This document shows, in pieces, positions 44,485 through 55,744 of a stretch of 64,000 bases of DNA. The DNA comes from Azospirillum brasilense. GTDB lineage: Bacteria > Pseudomonadota > Alphaproteobacteria > Azospirillales > Azospirillaceae. Position 1 is the first letter of the stretch; every line of letters starts with the position of its first letter. The translations under genes and the position numbers were made by a program. The stretch is taken from positions 2,218,501 through 2,282,500 of the forward strand of contig NZ_CP059449.1 of NCBI RefSeq assembly GCF_022023855.1, in the 5' to 3' direction. The notes beneath the pieces were generated by a model that saw only the letters and a program-made list of their open reading frames with translations, ran no database searches and was not told the DNA's origin.

Positions 44485-44934
44485 TCAGCCGGCCTTGCGG
44501 CGGGTCTGGCGGCCGGAACTGCGGCCGAGGCCGATCCGCTTCGCGAACTCGGAGCGCTGCGCCGCGTAGTTCGGCGCGACCATCGGATAATCCGGCGGCA
44601 GGCTCCAGCGCGCCCGGTATTCGTCCGGCGACATGTTGTAGGTGGAGCGAAGATGGCGCTTCAGCATCTTCAGCTTTTTGCCGTCTTCCAGACACACGAT
44701 GTATTCGGGCGTCACCGACTTGCGGATCGGCACGGCCGGCTTCAGAGGCTCTGAAGGAATTTCTCGGGGCTGCGTGTTCAGCCCGGTCAGCGACGAGTAG
44801 ACCGTGTTGATCACCTCGGGAATCTGCTGCGCCGGCAGAACGTTCTTGCTGACATATGCGGAGACGATGTCCGCGGTCATCCGCAGAAGCTCGTTATCGG
44901 GCACATCGGCGCGAAGCTGGTCACTCATTGCCAT
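44485..44934 (-). CDS. mucR: MucR/Ros family transcriptional regulator
   Basis: A 149-aa zinc-finger regulator. The N-terminal oligomerisation region (residues 1-50) precedes the Ros-type C2H2 finger VTPEYIVCLEDGKKLKMLKR followed by HLRSTYNMSPDEYRARW. The basic C-terminus (GLGRSSGRQTRRKAG) is typical. MucR proteins are H-NS-like silencers that bind AT-rich DNA and control exopolysaccharide, motility and host interaction; they often repress themselves. The AT-rich stretch upstream (about 44985-45035) is a plausible autoregulatory site, with a TTGACA on the minus strand at 44995-44990. Confidence 0.92.
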   Translation of the reverse strand: MAMSDQLRADVPDNELLRMTADIVSAYVSKNVLPAQQIPEVINTVYSSLTGLNTQPREIPSEPLKPAVPIRKSVTPEYIVCLEDGKKLKMLKRHLRSTYNMSPDEYRARWSLPPDYPMVAPNYAAQRSEFAKRIGLGRSSGRQTRRKAG

Positions 44935-45462
44935 TAGTCCTGATTTTTCATTTTGTCCCTAGCAACCAAGTTGCACAGCGTGATTTGGGTGTCAATATAA
45001 TTTCGAGAGCAGCGAATTAAGTTATTTGCAAACTGCATGAAGTTACAAGGCGTGGCAAATCAGATGTCCCAGGAAATGGCCGGGCTGCGGCTGCACTGCC
45101 CCACGTTTAGGCATCGTCTAGTGCGGGGAAGCTAGGCAAGACCATGAGAATCGGGCACCGCAACTGACCGATTCGTGATGCGAGACCGAATCGGTCGATC
45201 TGCTTACTGGCCGTTAACGTCAACGGTGGCGGGAAATAGAGAAACATTTGTTCTCGGCATGCATCGCGGATGGGCTTCCCTTCGCCGTGTCGACGCCCGG
45301 CGCTCCCCTTCTGCGGTTCTGTGCCCGGCGCAAAGCCCCTGTGCGTTGTGTCCTTCTGGCGGTTCGGGGCGATATCTGGTAGCTTGCGCGCCGTGCCGCC
45401 GTTCCCGCCGGGTGCTCCCCCGGGCCGGCGCCATTCGTATTCGTGCACGGAGTTTTTCTTTC
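44935..45462. other. Divergent mucR-rpiB intergenic region
   Basis: These 528 bases hold no convincing gene. The mucR side is AT-rich and contains TTGACA (minus strand, 44995-44990). A perfect 10-bp inverted repeat lies at 45166-45196. The rpiB side is GC-rich, without a clear promoter. Confidence 0.55.
45166..45196. repeat. Perfect 10-bp inverted repeat
   Basis: GACCGATTCG (45166-45175) and CGAATCGGTC (45187-45196) are perfect complements with an 11-base spacer. No T-run is present. It is a possible operator or RNA hairpin 270 bp upstream of rpiB. Confidence 0.5.
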
Positions 45463-45894
45463 ATGACCACCATCGCGATCGCGTCCGATCACGCGGGGTA
45501 CGAGATGAAGGCCCAGATCGCCTCCTGGCTGGCCGGCGCCGGCTACGAGGTGCTGGACCTCGGCTGCAACGGTCCGGAATCGGTGGACTATCCGGATTTC
45601 GCAACGGCGCTGGCCGGTGCCATCAACGGCAAGCGCGCGGCGCGCGGCGTCTTGATCTGCGGCAGCGGCATCGGTATCAGCATCGCGGCGAACCGCCATC
45701 CGGGCATCCGTGCCGCCCTGGTGCACGACGTGACCACTGCCCGCCTCGCGCGCCAGCACAACGACGCGAACGTGGTGGCTCTGGGCGCCCGCATCATCGG
45801 CGCGGAGATCGCGAAGGATTGCGTGGACGCCTTCCTGACGACCGATTTCGAAGGCGGTGAGCGGCACAGCCGGCGAATCGCCAAGATGGGATGA
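45463..45894 (+). CDS. rpiB: Ribose-5-phosphate isomerase B
   Basis: A 143-aa RpiB/LacA family sugar-phosphate isomerase that interconverts ribose-5-phosphate and ribulose-5-phosphate. The N-terminal IAIASDHAGYEMKAQIASWL includes the phosphate-binding DHAG. The catalytic Cys is in LICGSGIGISIAANRHPGIR. The C-terminal ARQHNDANVVALGARIIG is conserved. It is the first gene of a long co-directional series (glyA, nrdR, rib genes) and feeds ribulose-5-phosphate to RibB. Confidence 0.95.
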   Translation: MTTIAIASDHAGYEMKAQIASWLAGAGYEVLDLGCNGPESVDYPDFATALAGAINGKRAARGVLICGSGIGISIAANRHPGIRAALVHDVTTARLARQHNDANVVALGARIIGAEIAKDCVDAFLTTDFEGGERHSRRIAKMG

Positions 45895-45948
45895 GACGGC
45901 CCTTCACCCGGCCCGTGACTGCTTTCTGAACCAAGGACCTGCCCTGCC

Positions 45949-47259
45949 ATGACCGTGACCAACGCCGACCCCCGCGCCGAGATCGGCCGCTTCTTCGCTG
46001 CCTCGCTCGCCGAGACCGATCCCGAACTGGCCCGCGCGGTGCGCGACGAGCTGGTCCGCCAGCAGGAGCAGATCGAGCTGATCGCGTCCGAGAACATCGT
46101 CTCCCAGGCGGTGCTGGAGGCCCAGGGCTCGGTCATGACCAACAAGTACGCCGAAGGCTATCCGGGCCGGCGCTACTACGGCGGTTGCGAGTATGTGGAC
46201 GTGGCCGAGACGCTGGCGATCGAGCGCGCCTGCAAGCTGTTCGGCTGCGGCTTCGCCAACGTCCAGCCGAACTCGGGTTCGCAGGCCAACCAGGCGGTCA
46301 ATCTCGCCCTGCTCCAGCCGGGCGACACCATCCTCGGCATGTCGCTGGCGGCCGGCGGCCACCTGACCCACGGCGCCGCCCCGAACCTGTCGGGCAAGTG
46401 GTTCAAGGCCGTGCAGTACGGCGTGCGCCGTGACGACCACCTGATCGACTTCGACGAGGTCGAGCGTCTGGCCCGCGAGCACAAGCCGAAGCTGATCATT
46501 GCCGGCGGCTCCGCCTATCCGCGCGTCCTCGACTACCAGCGCTTCCGCGCCATCGCGGACGAGGTCGGCGCCTACTTCATGGTGGACATCGCCCACTATG
46601 CCGGCCTGATCGCCGGCGGCGTCTACCCGAACCCGTTCCCCTACGCCGACGTGGTCACCACCACCACCCACAAGACGCTGCGCGGTCCGCGCGGCGGCAT
46701 GGTGCTGACCAACAGCGAGGAGATCGCCAAGAAGATCAACTCGGCGGTCTTCCCCGGCCTGCAGGGCGGCCCGCTGATGCACGTCATCGCCGCCAAGGCG
46801 GTGTCGTTCGCCGAGGCGCTGCGTCCGGAGTTCAAGACCTACGCCAAGAGCGTGCTGGACAACGCCCGCGCCCTGTCGAAGGTGCTGATCGAGGGTGGCC
46901 TGGACATCGTGTCCGGCGGCACCGACAGCCACATCGTGCTGGTCGACCTGCGTCCGAAGAACCTGACCGGCAAGGCCGCCGAGGCGAGCCTGGAGCACGC
47001 CGGCATGACCTGCAACAAGAACGGCGTCCCGTTCGACCCGCAGAAGCCGATGATCACCTCCGGCGTCCGTCTGGGCAGCCCGGCGGCCACCACCCGCGGC
47101 TTCGGCGTGGCCGAGTTCGAGCAGGTCGGCCGCCTGATCGTCGAGACGCTGGACGGGCTGGCCGCCAGCAACTCCGGCGACAACGCGGCGGTCGAGGCGA
47201 AGGTGCGGGAGGAGGTGCGCGAGCTGTGCCGCCGCTTCCCCATCTACCCGACCCTGTAA
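45949..47259 (+). CDS. glyA: Serine hydroxymethyltransferase
   Basis: A 436-aa PLP enzyme converting serine and tetrahydrofolate to glycine and methylene-THF. Hallmarks: [20 protein letters not shown], the substrate loop [20 protein letters not shown], and the PLP-binding Lys in [20 protein letters not shown]. The C-terminal domain contains [15 protein letters not shown]. Length is typical. It lies 54 bp downstream of rpiB and 33 bp upstream of nrdR. Confidence 0.97.
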   Translation: MTVTNADPRAEIGRFFAASLAETDPELARAVRDELVRQQEQIELIASENIVSQAVLEAQGSVMTNKYAEGYPGRRYYGGCEYVDVAETLAIERACKLFGCGFANVQPNSGSQANQAVNLALLQPGDTILGMSLAAGGHLTHGAAPNLSGKWFKAVQYGVRRDDHLIDFDEVERLAREHKPKLIIAGGSAYPRVLDYQRFRAIADEVGAYFMVDIAHYAGLIAGGVYPNPFPYADVVTTTTHKTLRGPRGGMVLTNSEEIAKKINSAVFPGLQGGPLMHVIAAKAVSFAEALRPEFKTYAKSVLDNARALSKVLIEGGLDIVSGGTDSHIVLVDLRPKNLTGKAAEASLEHAGMTCNKNGVPFDPQKPMITSGVRLGSPAATTRGFGVAEFEQVGRLIVETLDGLAASNSGDNAAVEAKVREEVRELCRRFPIYPTL

Positions 47260-47292
47260 TCATCAAGACCGACTAAAGGGGAAAGGCCGGAC

Positions 47293-47757
47293 ATGCGCTG
47301 CCCGTTCTGCGGACACGAGGACACCCAGGTCAAGGACTCGCGACCGACCGAGGACAACTCGGCGATCCGCAGGCGGCGGTTCTGCCCCAGTTGCAGTGCG
47401 CGCTTCACCACCTTCGAGCGCGTTCAGCTCCGTGAGCTGACGGTGGTGAAGAGCACCGGCCAGCGGGAGCCTTTCGACCGCGAAAAGCTCCTGCGCTCCA
47501 TGCGCATCGCCCTGCGCAAGCGCCCGATCGACGCCGACCGCATCGACCGGGTGGTGAACAGCTTGGTGCGCCAGCTCGAATCCTCTGGCGAGAGCGAAAT
47601 CCCGTCGAAGCAGATCGGCGAGATGATCATGGTGGCGCTCCAGACGCTCGATCAGGTCGCCTACATCCGCTACGCCTCGGTCTACAAGGACTTCCGCGAG
47701 GCGTCGGATTTCAACGAGTTCGTCGAGCAGCTCGCCCCCGAAGCCCAGAACGGGTGA
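47293..47757 (+). CDS. nrdR: Transcriptional repressor NrdR
   Basis: A 154-aa regulator of ribonucleotide reductase genes. The zinc ribbon uses Cys3, Cys6, Cys31 and Cys34 ([25 protein letters not shown]). An ATP-cone follows at about residues 49-139 ([20 protein letters not shown]...[14 protein letters not shown]), which senses ATP/dATP. AAAGGGGAAAGG precedes the start. NrdR genes sit before ribD in many proteobacteria, as here. Confidence 0.97.
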   Translation: MRCPFCGHEDTQVKDSRPTEDNSAIRRRRFCPSCSARFTTFERVQLRELTVVKSTGQREPFDREKLLRSMRIALRKRPIDADRIDRVVNSLVRQLESSGESEIPSKQIGEMIMVALQTLDQVAYIRYASVYKDFREASDFNEFVEQLAPEAQNG

Positions 47758-47774
47758 GGGGGCGGGCGGCGCCC

Positions 47775-48893
47775 ATGGCGAAGCAAGCCATCCATCCCGA
47801 CGATGTCCGCCACATGCGGGCTGCCCTGGCCCTGGCGGCGCGCGGGCTCGGCAACACATGGCCGAACCCGGCGGTGGGCTGCGTCATCGTGCGCGACGGT
47901 GTGGTGGTCGGGCGCGGCTGGACCCAGCCGGGCGGACGGCCCCACGCCGAGACGGAGGCCCTGGCCCGTGCCGGCAGCGCGGCGCACGGCGCGACCGCCT
48001 ATGTGACTCTGGAGCCCTGCAACCACTACGGGAAAACCCCGCCCTGCGCTCTGGCGCTGGTCGAGGCCGGGGTGGCGCGGGTGGTGGTCGCCTGCGGCGA
48101 TCCCGACCCGCGGGTGGCGGGCGGCGGGCTGGAGCGGCTGCGCGCCGCCGGGGTCGCGGTGGACACCGGCGTCTGCGAGGACGCGGCCTGGACGCTCAAC
48201 GAGGGCTTCTTCCGGCGCATCCAGGACGAACGGCCACTCTATACACTCAAGGCGGCGACGACGCTCGACGGGCGCATCGCCACCCACAGCGGCCAGTCGC
48301 AATGGATCACCGGTCCGACGGCGCGGGCGTGGGGGCACCGGCTGCGCGCCACCCACGACGCGATCATGGTCGGCATCCGCACCGCCCTGGCCGACGACCC
48401 GGAACTCACCTGCCGCCTGCCGGGGCTGGCCCACCGTTCGCCCGTGCGCATCGTGGTGGACAGCCGGCTGCGCCTGCCGCTGACCGGGAAACTGGCCGTG
48501 GGCGCGCGGTCCGTGCCGACGTGGGTGGTCACCCGCGAGGACGCGGACCCGAGCCGTCTGGCCGTCTTCCAGGACTGCGGACTCGAGGTGATCCGCGTGC
48601 CCGCCGACTCCGCGGGTCTGCCGGATCTGGTCGAGGCGAGCGCCATGCTGGCCCGCCGCGGCCTGACCCGCGTGCTGGTGGAGGGTGGGGCTACTCTGGC
48701 GGCCTCGCTGCTGCGTGCCAATCTGGTCGACCGGCTGGAGTGGTTCCGCGCCGCCTCCGTCATGGGGGGCGACGGGCTGCCGGCGGTCCATGCCTTCGGG
48801 GTGGACGGGTTGGAGCGCATGGCGCTGTTCCGCCGGACCGACCTGCGGCAGGCCGGGGACGACCTCGTGGAAAGTTACGTCCGGCGCGGTTGA
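47775..48893 (+). CDS. ribD: Riboflavin biosynthesis deaminase/reductase RibD
   Basis: A 372-aa bifunctional enzyme. The N-terminal deaminase (residues about 8-150) has the zinc motif PHAETEAL with PCNHYGKTPPC. The C-terminal reductase (about 150-370) contains YTLKAATTLDGRIATHSGQS and LVEGGATLAASLLRANLVD. The ATG at 47775 has GAGGGGG upstream; a GTG at 47754 overlapping the nrdR stop is the alternative. It catalyses the second and third steps from GTP to riboflavin. Confidence 0.96.
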   Translation: MAKQAIHPDDVRHMRAALALAARGLGNTWPNPAVGCVIVRDGVVVGRGWTQPGGRPHAETEALARAGSAAHGATAYVTLEPCNHYGKTPPCALALVEAGVARVVVACGDPDPRVAGGGLERLRAAGVAVDTGVCEDAAWTLNEGFFRRIQDERPLYTLKAATTLDGRIATHSGQSQWITGPTARAWGHRLRATHDAIMVGIRTALADDPELTCRLPGLAHRSPVRIVVDSRLRLPLTGKLAVGARSVPTWVVTREDADPSRLAVFQDCGLEVIRVPADSAGLPDLVEASAMLARRGLTRVLVEGGATLAASLLRANLVDRLEWFRAASVMGGDGLPAVHAFGVDGLERMALFRRTDLRQAGDDLVESYVRRG

Positions 48894-49005
48894 AGGGTCG
48901 GGGATGTGCGGCATCCGGCACCGTGCCGGGCGCAACAGTCCGTTGCGTGCCGCGCCGTGCGGATGAATCTTTCACACGATTGAAAACCTGCTAAATTGCC
49001 GGCCC

Positions 49006-49593
49006 ATGTTCACCGGAATCATCACCGATGTTGGGCGCGTTCGGGCCGTGGAACGGCAGGGCGACACCCGGTTCACCGTCGAAACCGTCTTCGCTATGGA
49101 GACGGTTCCCATCGGCGCGTCCATCGCCAACAACGGCGTCTGCCTGACCGTGGTCGAGAAGGGGCCGGGCTGGTTTGCCGTGCAGGCCTCCGCCGAGACC
49201 CTGTCGAAGACGACGCTGGGCGGCTGGGCCGAAGGCACGCGCATCAATCTGGAGCGGGCGCTCAAGGTCGGCGACGAGCTGGGCGGGCACATCGTGTCCG
49301 GCCATGTCGACGGCGTCGCCACGGTCGTGGAGGTCCGCGCCGACGGCGAGTCGAAGCGCTTCACCTTTGAGGCGCCGGCCACCCTGGCGAAATACATCGC
49401 CTCCAAGGGGTCGGTGGCGCTGGACGGCGTGTCGCTGACGGTGAACGAGGTCGATGGTGCGCGCTTCGGCGTGAACATCATCCCGCACACCCAGGATGCG
49501 ACCACCTTCGGCGCGCTGAAGGCCGGGGATCGGGTGAACCTGGAAATCGATATGCTCGCGCGGTATGTGGCGCGGCTGGCAGGGCAGGAATGA
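49006..49593 (+). CDS. ribE: Riboflavin synthase
   Basis: A 195-aa alpha-subunit-type riboflavin synthase (dismutation of two lumazines). It has two tandem lumazine-binding barrels: MFTGIITDVGRVRAVERQGD, and the second starting near LGGHIVSGHVDGVATVVEVR. The C-terminal LDGVSLTVNEVDGARFGVNI is conserved. Its stop overlaps the next start (ATGA). The 112-base gap before it was checked for an FMN riboswitch and none was seen. Confidence 0.96.
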   Translation: MFTGIITDVGRVRAVERQGDTRFTVETVFAMETVPIGASIANNGVCLTVVEKGPGWFAVQASAETLSKTTLGGWAEGTRINLERALKVGDELGGHIVSGHVDGVATVVEVRADGESKRFTFEAPATLAKYIASKGSVALDGVSLTVNEVDGARFGVNIIPHTQDATTFGALKAGDRVNLEIDMLARYVARLAGQE

Positions 49594-50714
49594 CGTCCGA
49601 GTTTCACGAGTATCTGTCGCGCCCCGAGGAGATCCTCGAGGAGGCGCGCCAGGGCAAGATGTTCATCCTCGTCGACGACGAGGACCGCGAGAACGAAGGC
49701 GATCTGGTCATCCCGGCCCAGTGCGCGACTCCCGAGGCCGTGAACTTCATGGCCAAGTACGGGCGTGGCCTGATCTGCCTTGCCATGGACCAGAACCACA
49801 TCGAGCGGCTGCGCCTGCCGCTGATGGCGCAACAGAACGGCACCCGCCACCAGACTGCCTTCACCGTCTCCATCGAGGCGCGCGAGGGTGTCACCACCGG
49901 CATCTCCGCCGCCGACCGCGCCCGCACCATCCAGGTCGCCATCGACCCGACCGCCGGGCCAGACGCCATCGTGACGCCGGGCCATGTCTTCCCGCTGCTC
50001 GCCCGCGACGGTGGCGTGCTGGTCCGCGCCGGCCACACGGAAGCCTCGGTGGACATCGCCCGCATGGCCGGGATGACCGCGGCGGGCGTGATCTGCGAGA
50101 TCATGAACGACGACGGCACCATGGCCCGCCTGCCGGATCTGGTGAAGTTCGCGCAGTTCCATGGGCTGAAGGTGGGCACCATCGCCGACCTGATCGCCTA
50201 CCGCCGCCGCACCGAGACGATCGTCGAGCAGAAGCTGGCGGCGACCCTGGACAGCCGCTTCGGCGGACGTTTCCAGATGTACGTCTACGTCAACAAGGTG
50301 GCCTACGCGGAGCACATCGCCCTGGTGCGCGGCGACATCTCCGGCGACGAGCCGGTGCTGGTGCGCATGCACGCCCTGTCGGTGCTGGACGACGTGCTGG
50401 GCGACCGGAGTGCCGCGCGCGACGGCGAGCTTCAGGCCTCCATGGAGATGATCGCGCGGGAAGGCCGCGGCGTGATCGTCCTGCTGCGCGAGCCGATGGC
50501 GAACAGCCTCACGGAATCGGTCAAAGCGCGGCTGGAAGGCCACGACAACCCGACGCCCGCCCTGCGGGATTATGGTGTCGGCGCGCAGATCCTGCTGGAC
50601 CTGGGCGTGCGCGACATGGTTCTGCTGTCGAACCGCAAGAAGTCCATCATCGGGCTGGAGGGGTACGGCCTGACCGTGCTCGGCCACCGCCCGATTCCCC
50701 TGCAAGACCAGTAA
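49590..50714 (+). CDS. ribB: 3,4-dihydroxy-2-butanone-4-phosphate synthase with degenerate RibA-like domain (RibBX)
   Basis: A 374-aa protein. Residues 1-205 are a complete RibB domain (LVDDEDRENEGDLVIPAQC, YGRGLICLAM, TVSIEAREGVTTGISAADRA, RAGHTEASVDIARMAG) that makes the four-carbon precursor from ribulose-5-phosphate. The C-terminal half has the GTP cyclohydrolase II fold (YVNKVAYAEHIALVRGDISG, GVGAQILLDLGVRDMVLLSN), but the zinc-binding ECLTGD...CDCG cysteines are missing; the segment reads RMHALSVLDDVLGDRSAARD. GTP cyclohydrolase II activity is therefore unlikely here. Such RibBX variants are known in Proteobacteria. Confidence 0.92.
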   Translation: MTSEFHEYLSRPEEILEEARQGKMFILVDDEDRENEGDLVIPAQCATPEAVNFMAKYGRGLICLAMDQNHIERLRLPLMAQQNGTRHQTAFTVSIEAREGVTTGISAADRARTIQVAIDPTAGPDAIVTPGHVFPLLARDGGVLVRAGHTEASVDIARMAGMTAAGVICEIMNDDGTMARLPDLVKFAQFHGLKVGTIADLIAYRRRTETIVEQKLAATLDSRFGGRFQMYVYVNKVAYAEHIALVRGDISGDEPVLVRMHALSVLDDVLGDRSAARDGELQASMEMIAREGRGVIVLLREPMANSLTESVKARLEGHDNPTPALRDYGVGAQILLDLGVRDMVLLSNRKKSIIGLEGYGLTVLGHRPIPLQDQ

Positions 50715-50735
50715 CCGCCAGCCGAGCGACCCGAG

Positions 50736-51200
50736 ATGACCGAAAAGCCCCATCTGATGATCGTGGAAGCCCGCTTCTACGAGGACATCGCCGACGAGCT
50801 GGTGAAAGGCGCCATCGCCGAGATCGAGAAGGAGGGCGCCACCTATCAGCGCGTCTCGGTCCCGGGATGCCTGGAGATTCCGGCGGCGATCCTGTACGCC
50901 CTGCGCTCCATGGACTTCTTCACGGCGCGCAAGCGCTTCGACGGCTATGTCGGGCTGGGCTGCGTGATCCGCGGCGAGACCACCCATTACGACATCGTCT
51001 GCAACGAGAGCGCCCGCGGTCTCCAGGACCTCGCGCTGCGCTACGCGCTGGCCATCGGCAACGGCGTGCTGACGGTGGAGAACCGAGAGCAGGCCTGGGC
51101 GCGGGCCTCCGTGACGGCCAAGAACAAGGGCGGTTTCGCGGCGCGCGCCTGCCTTGACATGATCGAACTTAAGCGCCAATTCCGCCTCTATCCGCGGTGA
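50736..51200 (+). CDS. ribH: 6,7-dimethyl-8-ribityllumazine synthase
   Basis: A 154-aa lumazine synthase. IVEARFYEDIADELVKGAIA is the N-terminal strand/helix. VPGCLEIPAAILYALRSM carries the substrate-binding loop. YVGLGCVIRGETTHYDIVCN contains the conserved GE(T)xH segment and the catalytic His (HYD). It condenses the RibB product with the RibD product. It lies 21 bp after ribB and 33 bp before nusB. Confidence 0.95.
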   Translation: MTEKPHLMIVEARFYEDIADELVKGAIAEIEKEGATYQRVSVPGCLEIPAAILYALRSMDFFTARKRFDGYVGLGCVIRGETTHYDIVCNESARGLQDLALRYALAIGNGVLTVENREQAWARASVTAKNKGGFAARACLDMIELKRQFRLYPR

Positions 51201-51233
51201 CCCCGCGGTGCAATTCCTGACAGTAAGAGCATC

Positions 51234-51806
51234 ATGAGCAACGACGACGCGGCTGGCCGCGCGAAACAGAAGCGCGGCTCCCGGAACCGGACGGGTGGCG
51301 GATCGGCCAAGGCCCGGCGCAAGGCCGCGCGCCTTGCCACCGTCCAGGCCCTGTACCAGATCGACCAGAACCAGATCGAACCGACCGGCATCGCCGTGGA
51401 ATCCGTGATCGGCGAATTCGTCAATCACCGGCTGGGTGAGGAGATCGACGGGGCGAAGTTCGTCGCCGCCGATCCGCAGCTGTTCGCCGACATCGTCCGT
51501 GGTGTCGCGCACCGCCGGGCGGAGGTCGACGGCATGCTGGCCTCGGCCCTGGAGCCGCGCTACGCGCTGGACCGCCTGGAATTGCTGATGCGCGCCATCC
51601 TGCGGGCCGGCGCCTATGAGCTGTTCGTCCACAACGACACGCACCCGCGCATCCTCATCAGCGAGTATGTGGACGTGGCGCACGCCTTCTTCGCGGGGCG
51701 AGAGCCGGGCATGGTGAACGGCGTGCTCGACCATGTGGCCCGCGCGCTGCGGCCGGACGAACTGGCCCAGCCGGACCCCAGCCGTGACCAGCCCAAAGAC
51801 CGCTAG
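51234..51806 (+). CDS. nusB: Transcription antitermination factor NusB
   Basis: A 190-aa all-helical NusB protein that binds boxA RNA with S10 during rRNA antitermination. A basic N-terminal extension of about 30 residues (AKQKRGSRNRTGGGSAKARR) precedes the fold (ARLATVQALYQIDQNQIEPT, RLELLMRAILRAGAYELFVH, ISEYVDVAHAFFAGREPGMV). The conserved C-terminal NGVLDHVAR is present. The thiL start lies inside its last codons. Confidence 0.95.
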   Translation: MSNDDAAGRAKQKRGSRNRTGGGSAKARRKAARLATVQALYQIDQNQIEPTGIAVESVIGEFVNHRLGEEIDGAKFVAADPQLFADIVRGVAHRRAEVDGMLASALEPRYALDRLELLMRAILRAGAYELFVHNDTHPRILISEYVDVAHAFFAGREPGMVNGVLDHVARALRPDELAQPDPSRDQPKDR

Positions 51807-52803
51807 GGCACAGACCGGCAAGCCGCTCGGCGAGTTCGGGCGGATCGACCGTTACTTCAGGCCGCTGGCGTCCGGTTTTCCGGGCGCCCGCGGGCTTGCC
51901 GACGACGCCGCCGTGTTCGGCGTTCCACCGGACCAGGAACTGGTCGTCACCACGGACGCCATGGTGGCGGGCGTCCATTTCTTTCCCGACGACGCGCCCG
52001 GCGACATCGCCGCAAAGCTGCTGCGCACCAACCTGTCGGACCTCGCCGCCATGGGGGCGGTTCCATACGCCTACACCCTGGTCACCGCCCTGCCGAAGAC
52101 GGTGGGGGAGGACTGGCTGGCCGGCTTCGCCGCCGGTCTTGGCGAGGATCAGGCCCGGTTCGGCATCGCGCTGGCGGGCGGCGACTCGGTTTCGACCTCC
52201 GGCCCCATCACCCTGTCGGTGACCGCCTTCGGGCTGGTGCCGAAGGGCGGGGCGGTGCCGCGTTGGGGCGGGCGGCCCGGCGACCGCGTCTACGTCACCG
52301 GCACCATCGGCGACGCGGCGCTCGGCCTGCGGATCGCCTACGGAACGCTGGAGGTGACCGACGACTCGGCGCGCGCCGTGCTGCTGGGGCGTCTGCGGCG
52401 GCCCGATCCGCGGACCACGCTGGGGCCGCGTCTGGTCGGGCTGGCGACCGGTTGCCTGGATGTCTCCGACGGTCTGGTCGCGGATCTCGGCCATCTGTGC
52501 GAGGAATCGGGCTGCGCCGCGGTTCTGGAGTCGGGCCGCGTGCCACTGTCGGGTGCCGCAAGGTCGGTGATCGGCGACGATCCCGTGCGCTTCGCCATGG
52601 CTCTGACCGGCGGCGACGACTACGAGCTGCTCTTCACCGCCGCGGAGGACGCCGCGCCGGCGCTCGCCGCTCTGTCGGCGGAGACCGGCGTTCCGGTGAC
52701 GGCCATCGGCCATCTCGTGGAGGGGGCGGCGGAAGACGTCACAGTGACCGATGCGAAGGGGCGGGTTCTCGACCTGCCGACTCGCGGCTGGGACCATTTC
52801 TGA
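51784..52803 (+). CDS. thiL: Thiamine-monophosphate kinase
   Basis: A 339-aa AIR-synthase-like kinase that phosphorylates thiamine monophosphate to the active diphosphate. The GTG at 51784 overlaps nusB by 23 bp, indicating coupling. Motifs: GEFGRIDRYF, LADDAAVFGVPPDQELVVTT, DAMVAGVHFFPDDAP, LRTNLSDLAAMGAVPYAY, IALAGGDSVSTSGPIT, CLDVSDGLVADLGHLCEESG and TGGDDYELLFTA. Length is typical. It is the last gene of the rib-nusB-thiL series. Confidence 0.95.
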   Translation: MTSPKTARAQTGKPLGEFGRIDRYFRPLASGFPGARGLADDAAVFGVPPDQELVVTTDAMVAGVHFFPDDAPGDIAAKLLRTNLSDLAAMGAVPYAYTLVTALPKTVGEDWLAGFAAGLGEDQARFGIALAGGDSVSTSGPITLSVTAFGLVPKGGAVPRWGGRPGDRVYVTGTIGDAALGLRIAYGTLEVTDDSARAVLLGRLRRPDPRTTLGPRLVGLATGCLDVSDGLVADLGHLCEESGCAAVLESGRVPLSGAARSVIGDDPVRFAMALTGGDDYELLFTAAEDAAPALAALSAETGVPVTAIGHLVEGAAEDVTVTDAKGRVLDLPTRGWDHF

Positions 52804-52886
52804 CAGCCTCCTGGTGGCGCGACTCCGCTTAACGCAATCGAAAGCAGGGCGGCGCTAGGCTCGATCCGTTCCGTATCCGGGAAGGG

Positions 52887-53351
52887 ATGGGTGTGATCAA
52901 GGCCGTCATATTGCTGGTTTTGGGCCTGCTGCTGCTGGGTGGCGCGGGCTTCGGCGGCTGGATGATCTACAACAAGTATTTCGTCGAGCATGAGGAGTCG
53001 GCCCCCAAAAAGGAGGAGCCGCCGCCCAAGCCGCCCACCGGCTTCGTTCGCATGGCTCCCTTCGTGGTTCCGGCCATCGGCACACAGAAGGTCGAGCAGT
53101 TCGTGACCGTGGTCGTCACGCTGGAGGTCGTTCTCGACAAGATTCCCTATGTCCAAGCCCGCCAGCCGCTCGTCTACGACCGCTGCCTGTCGGCCCTCTA
53201 TGCCGCTGTGGACGACCGGTCGGTGATGACGGGCAACTTGGTCAACATCATTGCCGTAAAAGAGAAACTTGCCGCCGCCGCCGCGAAAGTCGTGGGAGAG
53301 GGTGTGGTGCAAAATGTTCTTGTTCAGGTGGTTACACAGCGCAATTTGTAA
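52887..53351 (+). CDS. FliL-like membrane-anchored protein
   Basis: A 154-aa protein with one N-terminal transmembrane helix ([20 protein letters not shown]), a Pro/Lys/Glu linker ([13 protein letters not shown]) and a periplasmic domain resembling FliL ([40 protein letters not shown]). The ATG at 52887 has its Shine-Dalgarno too close; a GTG at 52893 is spaced better from GAAGGG. It is not in a flagellar cluster; it lies between thiL and hppA. Confidence 0.7.
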   Translation: MGVIKAVILLVLGLLLLGGAGFGGWMIYNKYFVEHEESAPKKEEPPPKPPTGFVRMAPFVVPAIGTQKVEQFVTVVVTLEVVLDKIPYVQARQPLVYDRCLSALYAAVDDRSVMTGNLVNIIAVKEKLAAAAAKVVGEGVVQNVLVQVVTQRNL

Positions 53352-53556
53352 CCGTTCTGAAAAAAGCCTATCCGAAAGTCAGGAGCGCCTCGGCCAAATC
53401 GCCGCGCCTATTCGGGCGTGGCGGCTGTTGCATTGTGCCATTCTCTTCGGCATCCTTTTTCGGAACAACTCGCCCGTCATCCACCTTCGTTTGTACGGGT
53501 CGTTCTCACGACAAGGCGGTAATCGGGCCCGAAACCATAAGAATTTGGGGGAACCG

Positions 53557-55659
<2,103 letters not shown>

Positions 55660-55694
55660 CTTAAGATCGGCCGATCCCGGATCGGCCCCAAAAG

Positions 55695-55720
55695 AAAAGC
55701 CCCGCGAAAGCGGGGCTTTT
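55695..55720 (+). terminator. Terminator after hppA
   Basis: AAAAGCCCCGC (55695-55705), GAAA loop, GCGGGGCTTTT (55710-55720). The A- and T-ends let it work in both directions, for hppA and the convergent bamE. Confidence 0.9.
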
Positions 55721-55744
55721 CGTGTCTCTGCAGACCGAATGGCG

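Noticed and set aside
48894..49005. Possible FMN riboswitch before ribE
   Set aside because: The gap is short and lacks the conserved RFN element blocks; only ordinary GC-rich sequence is present.
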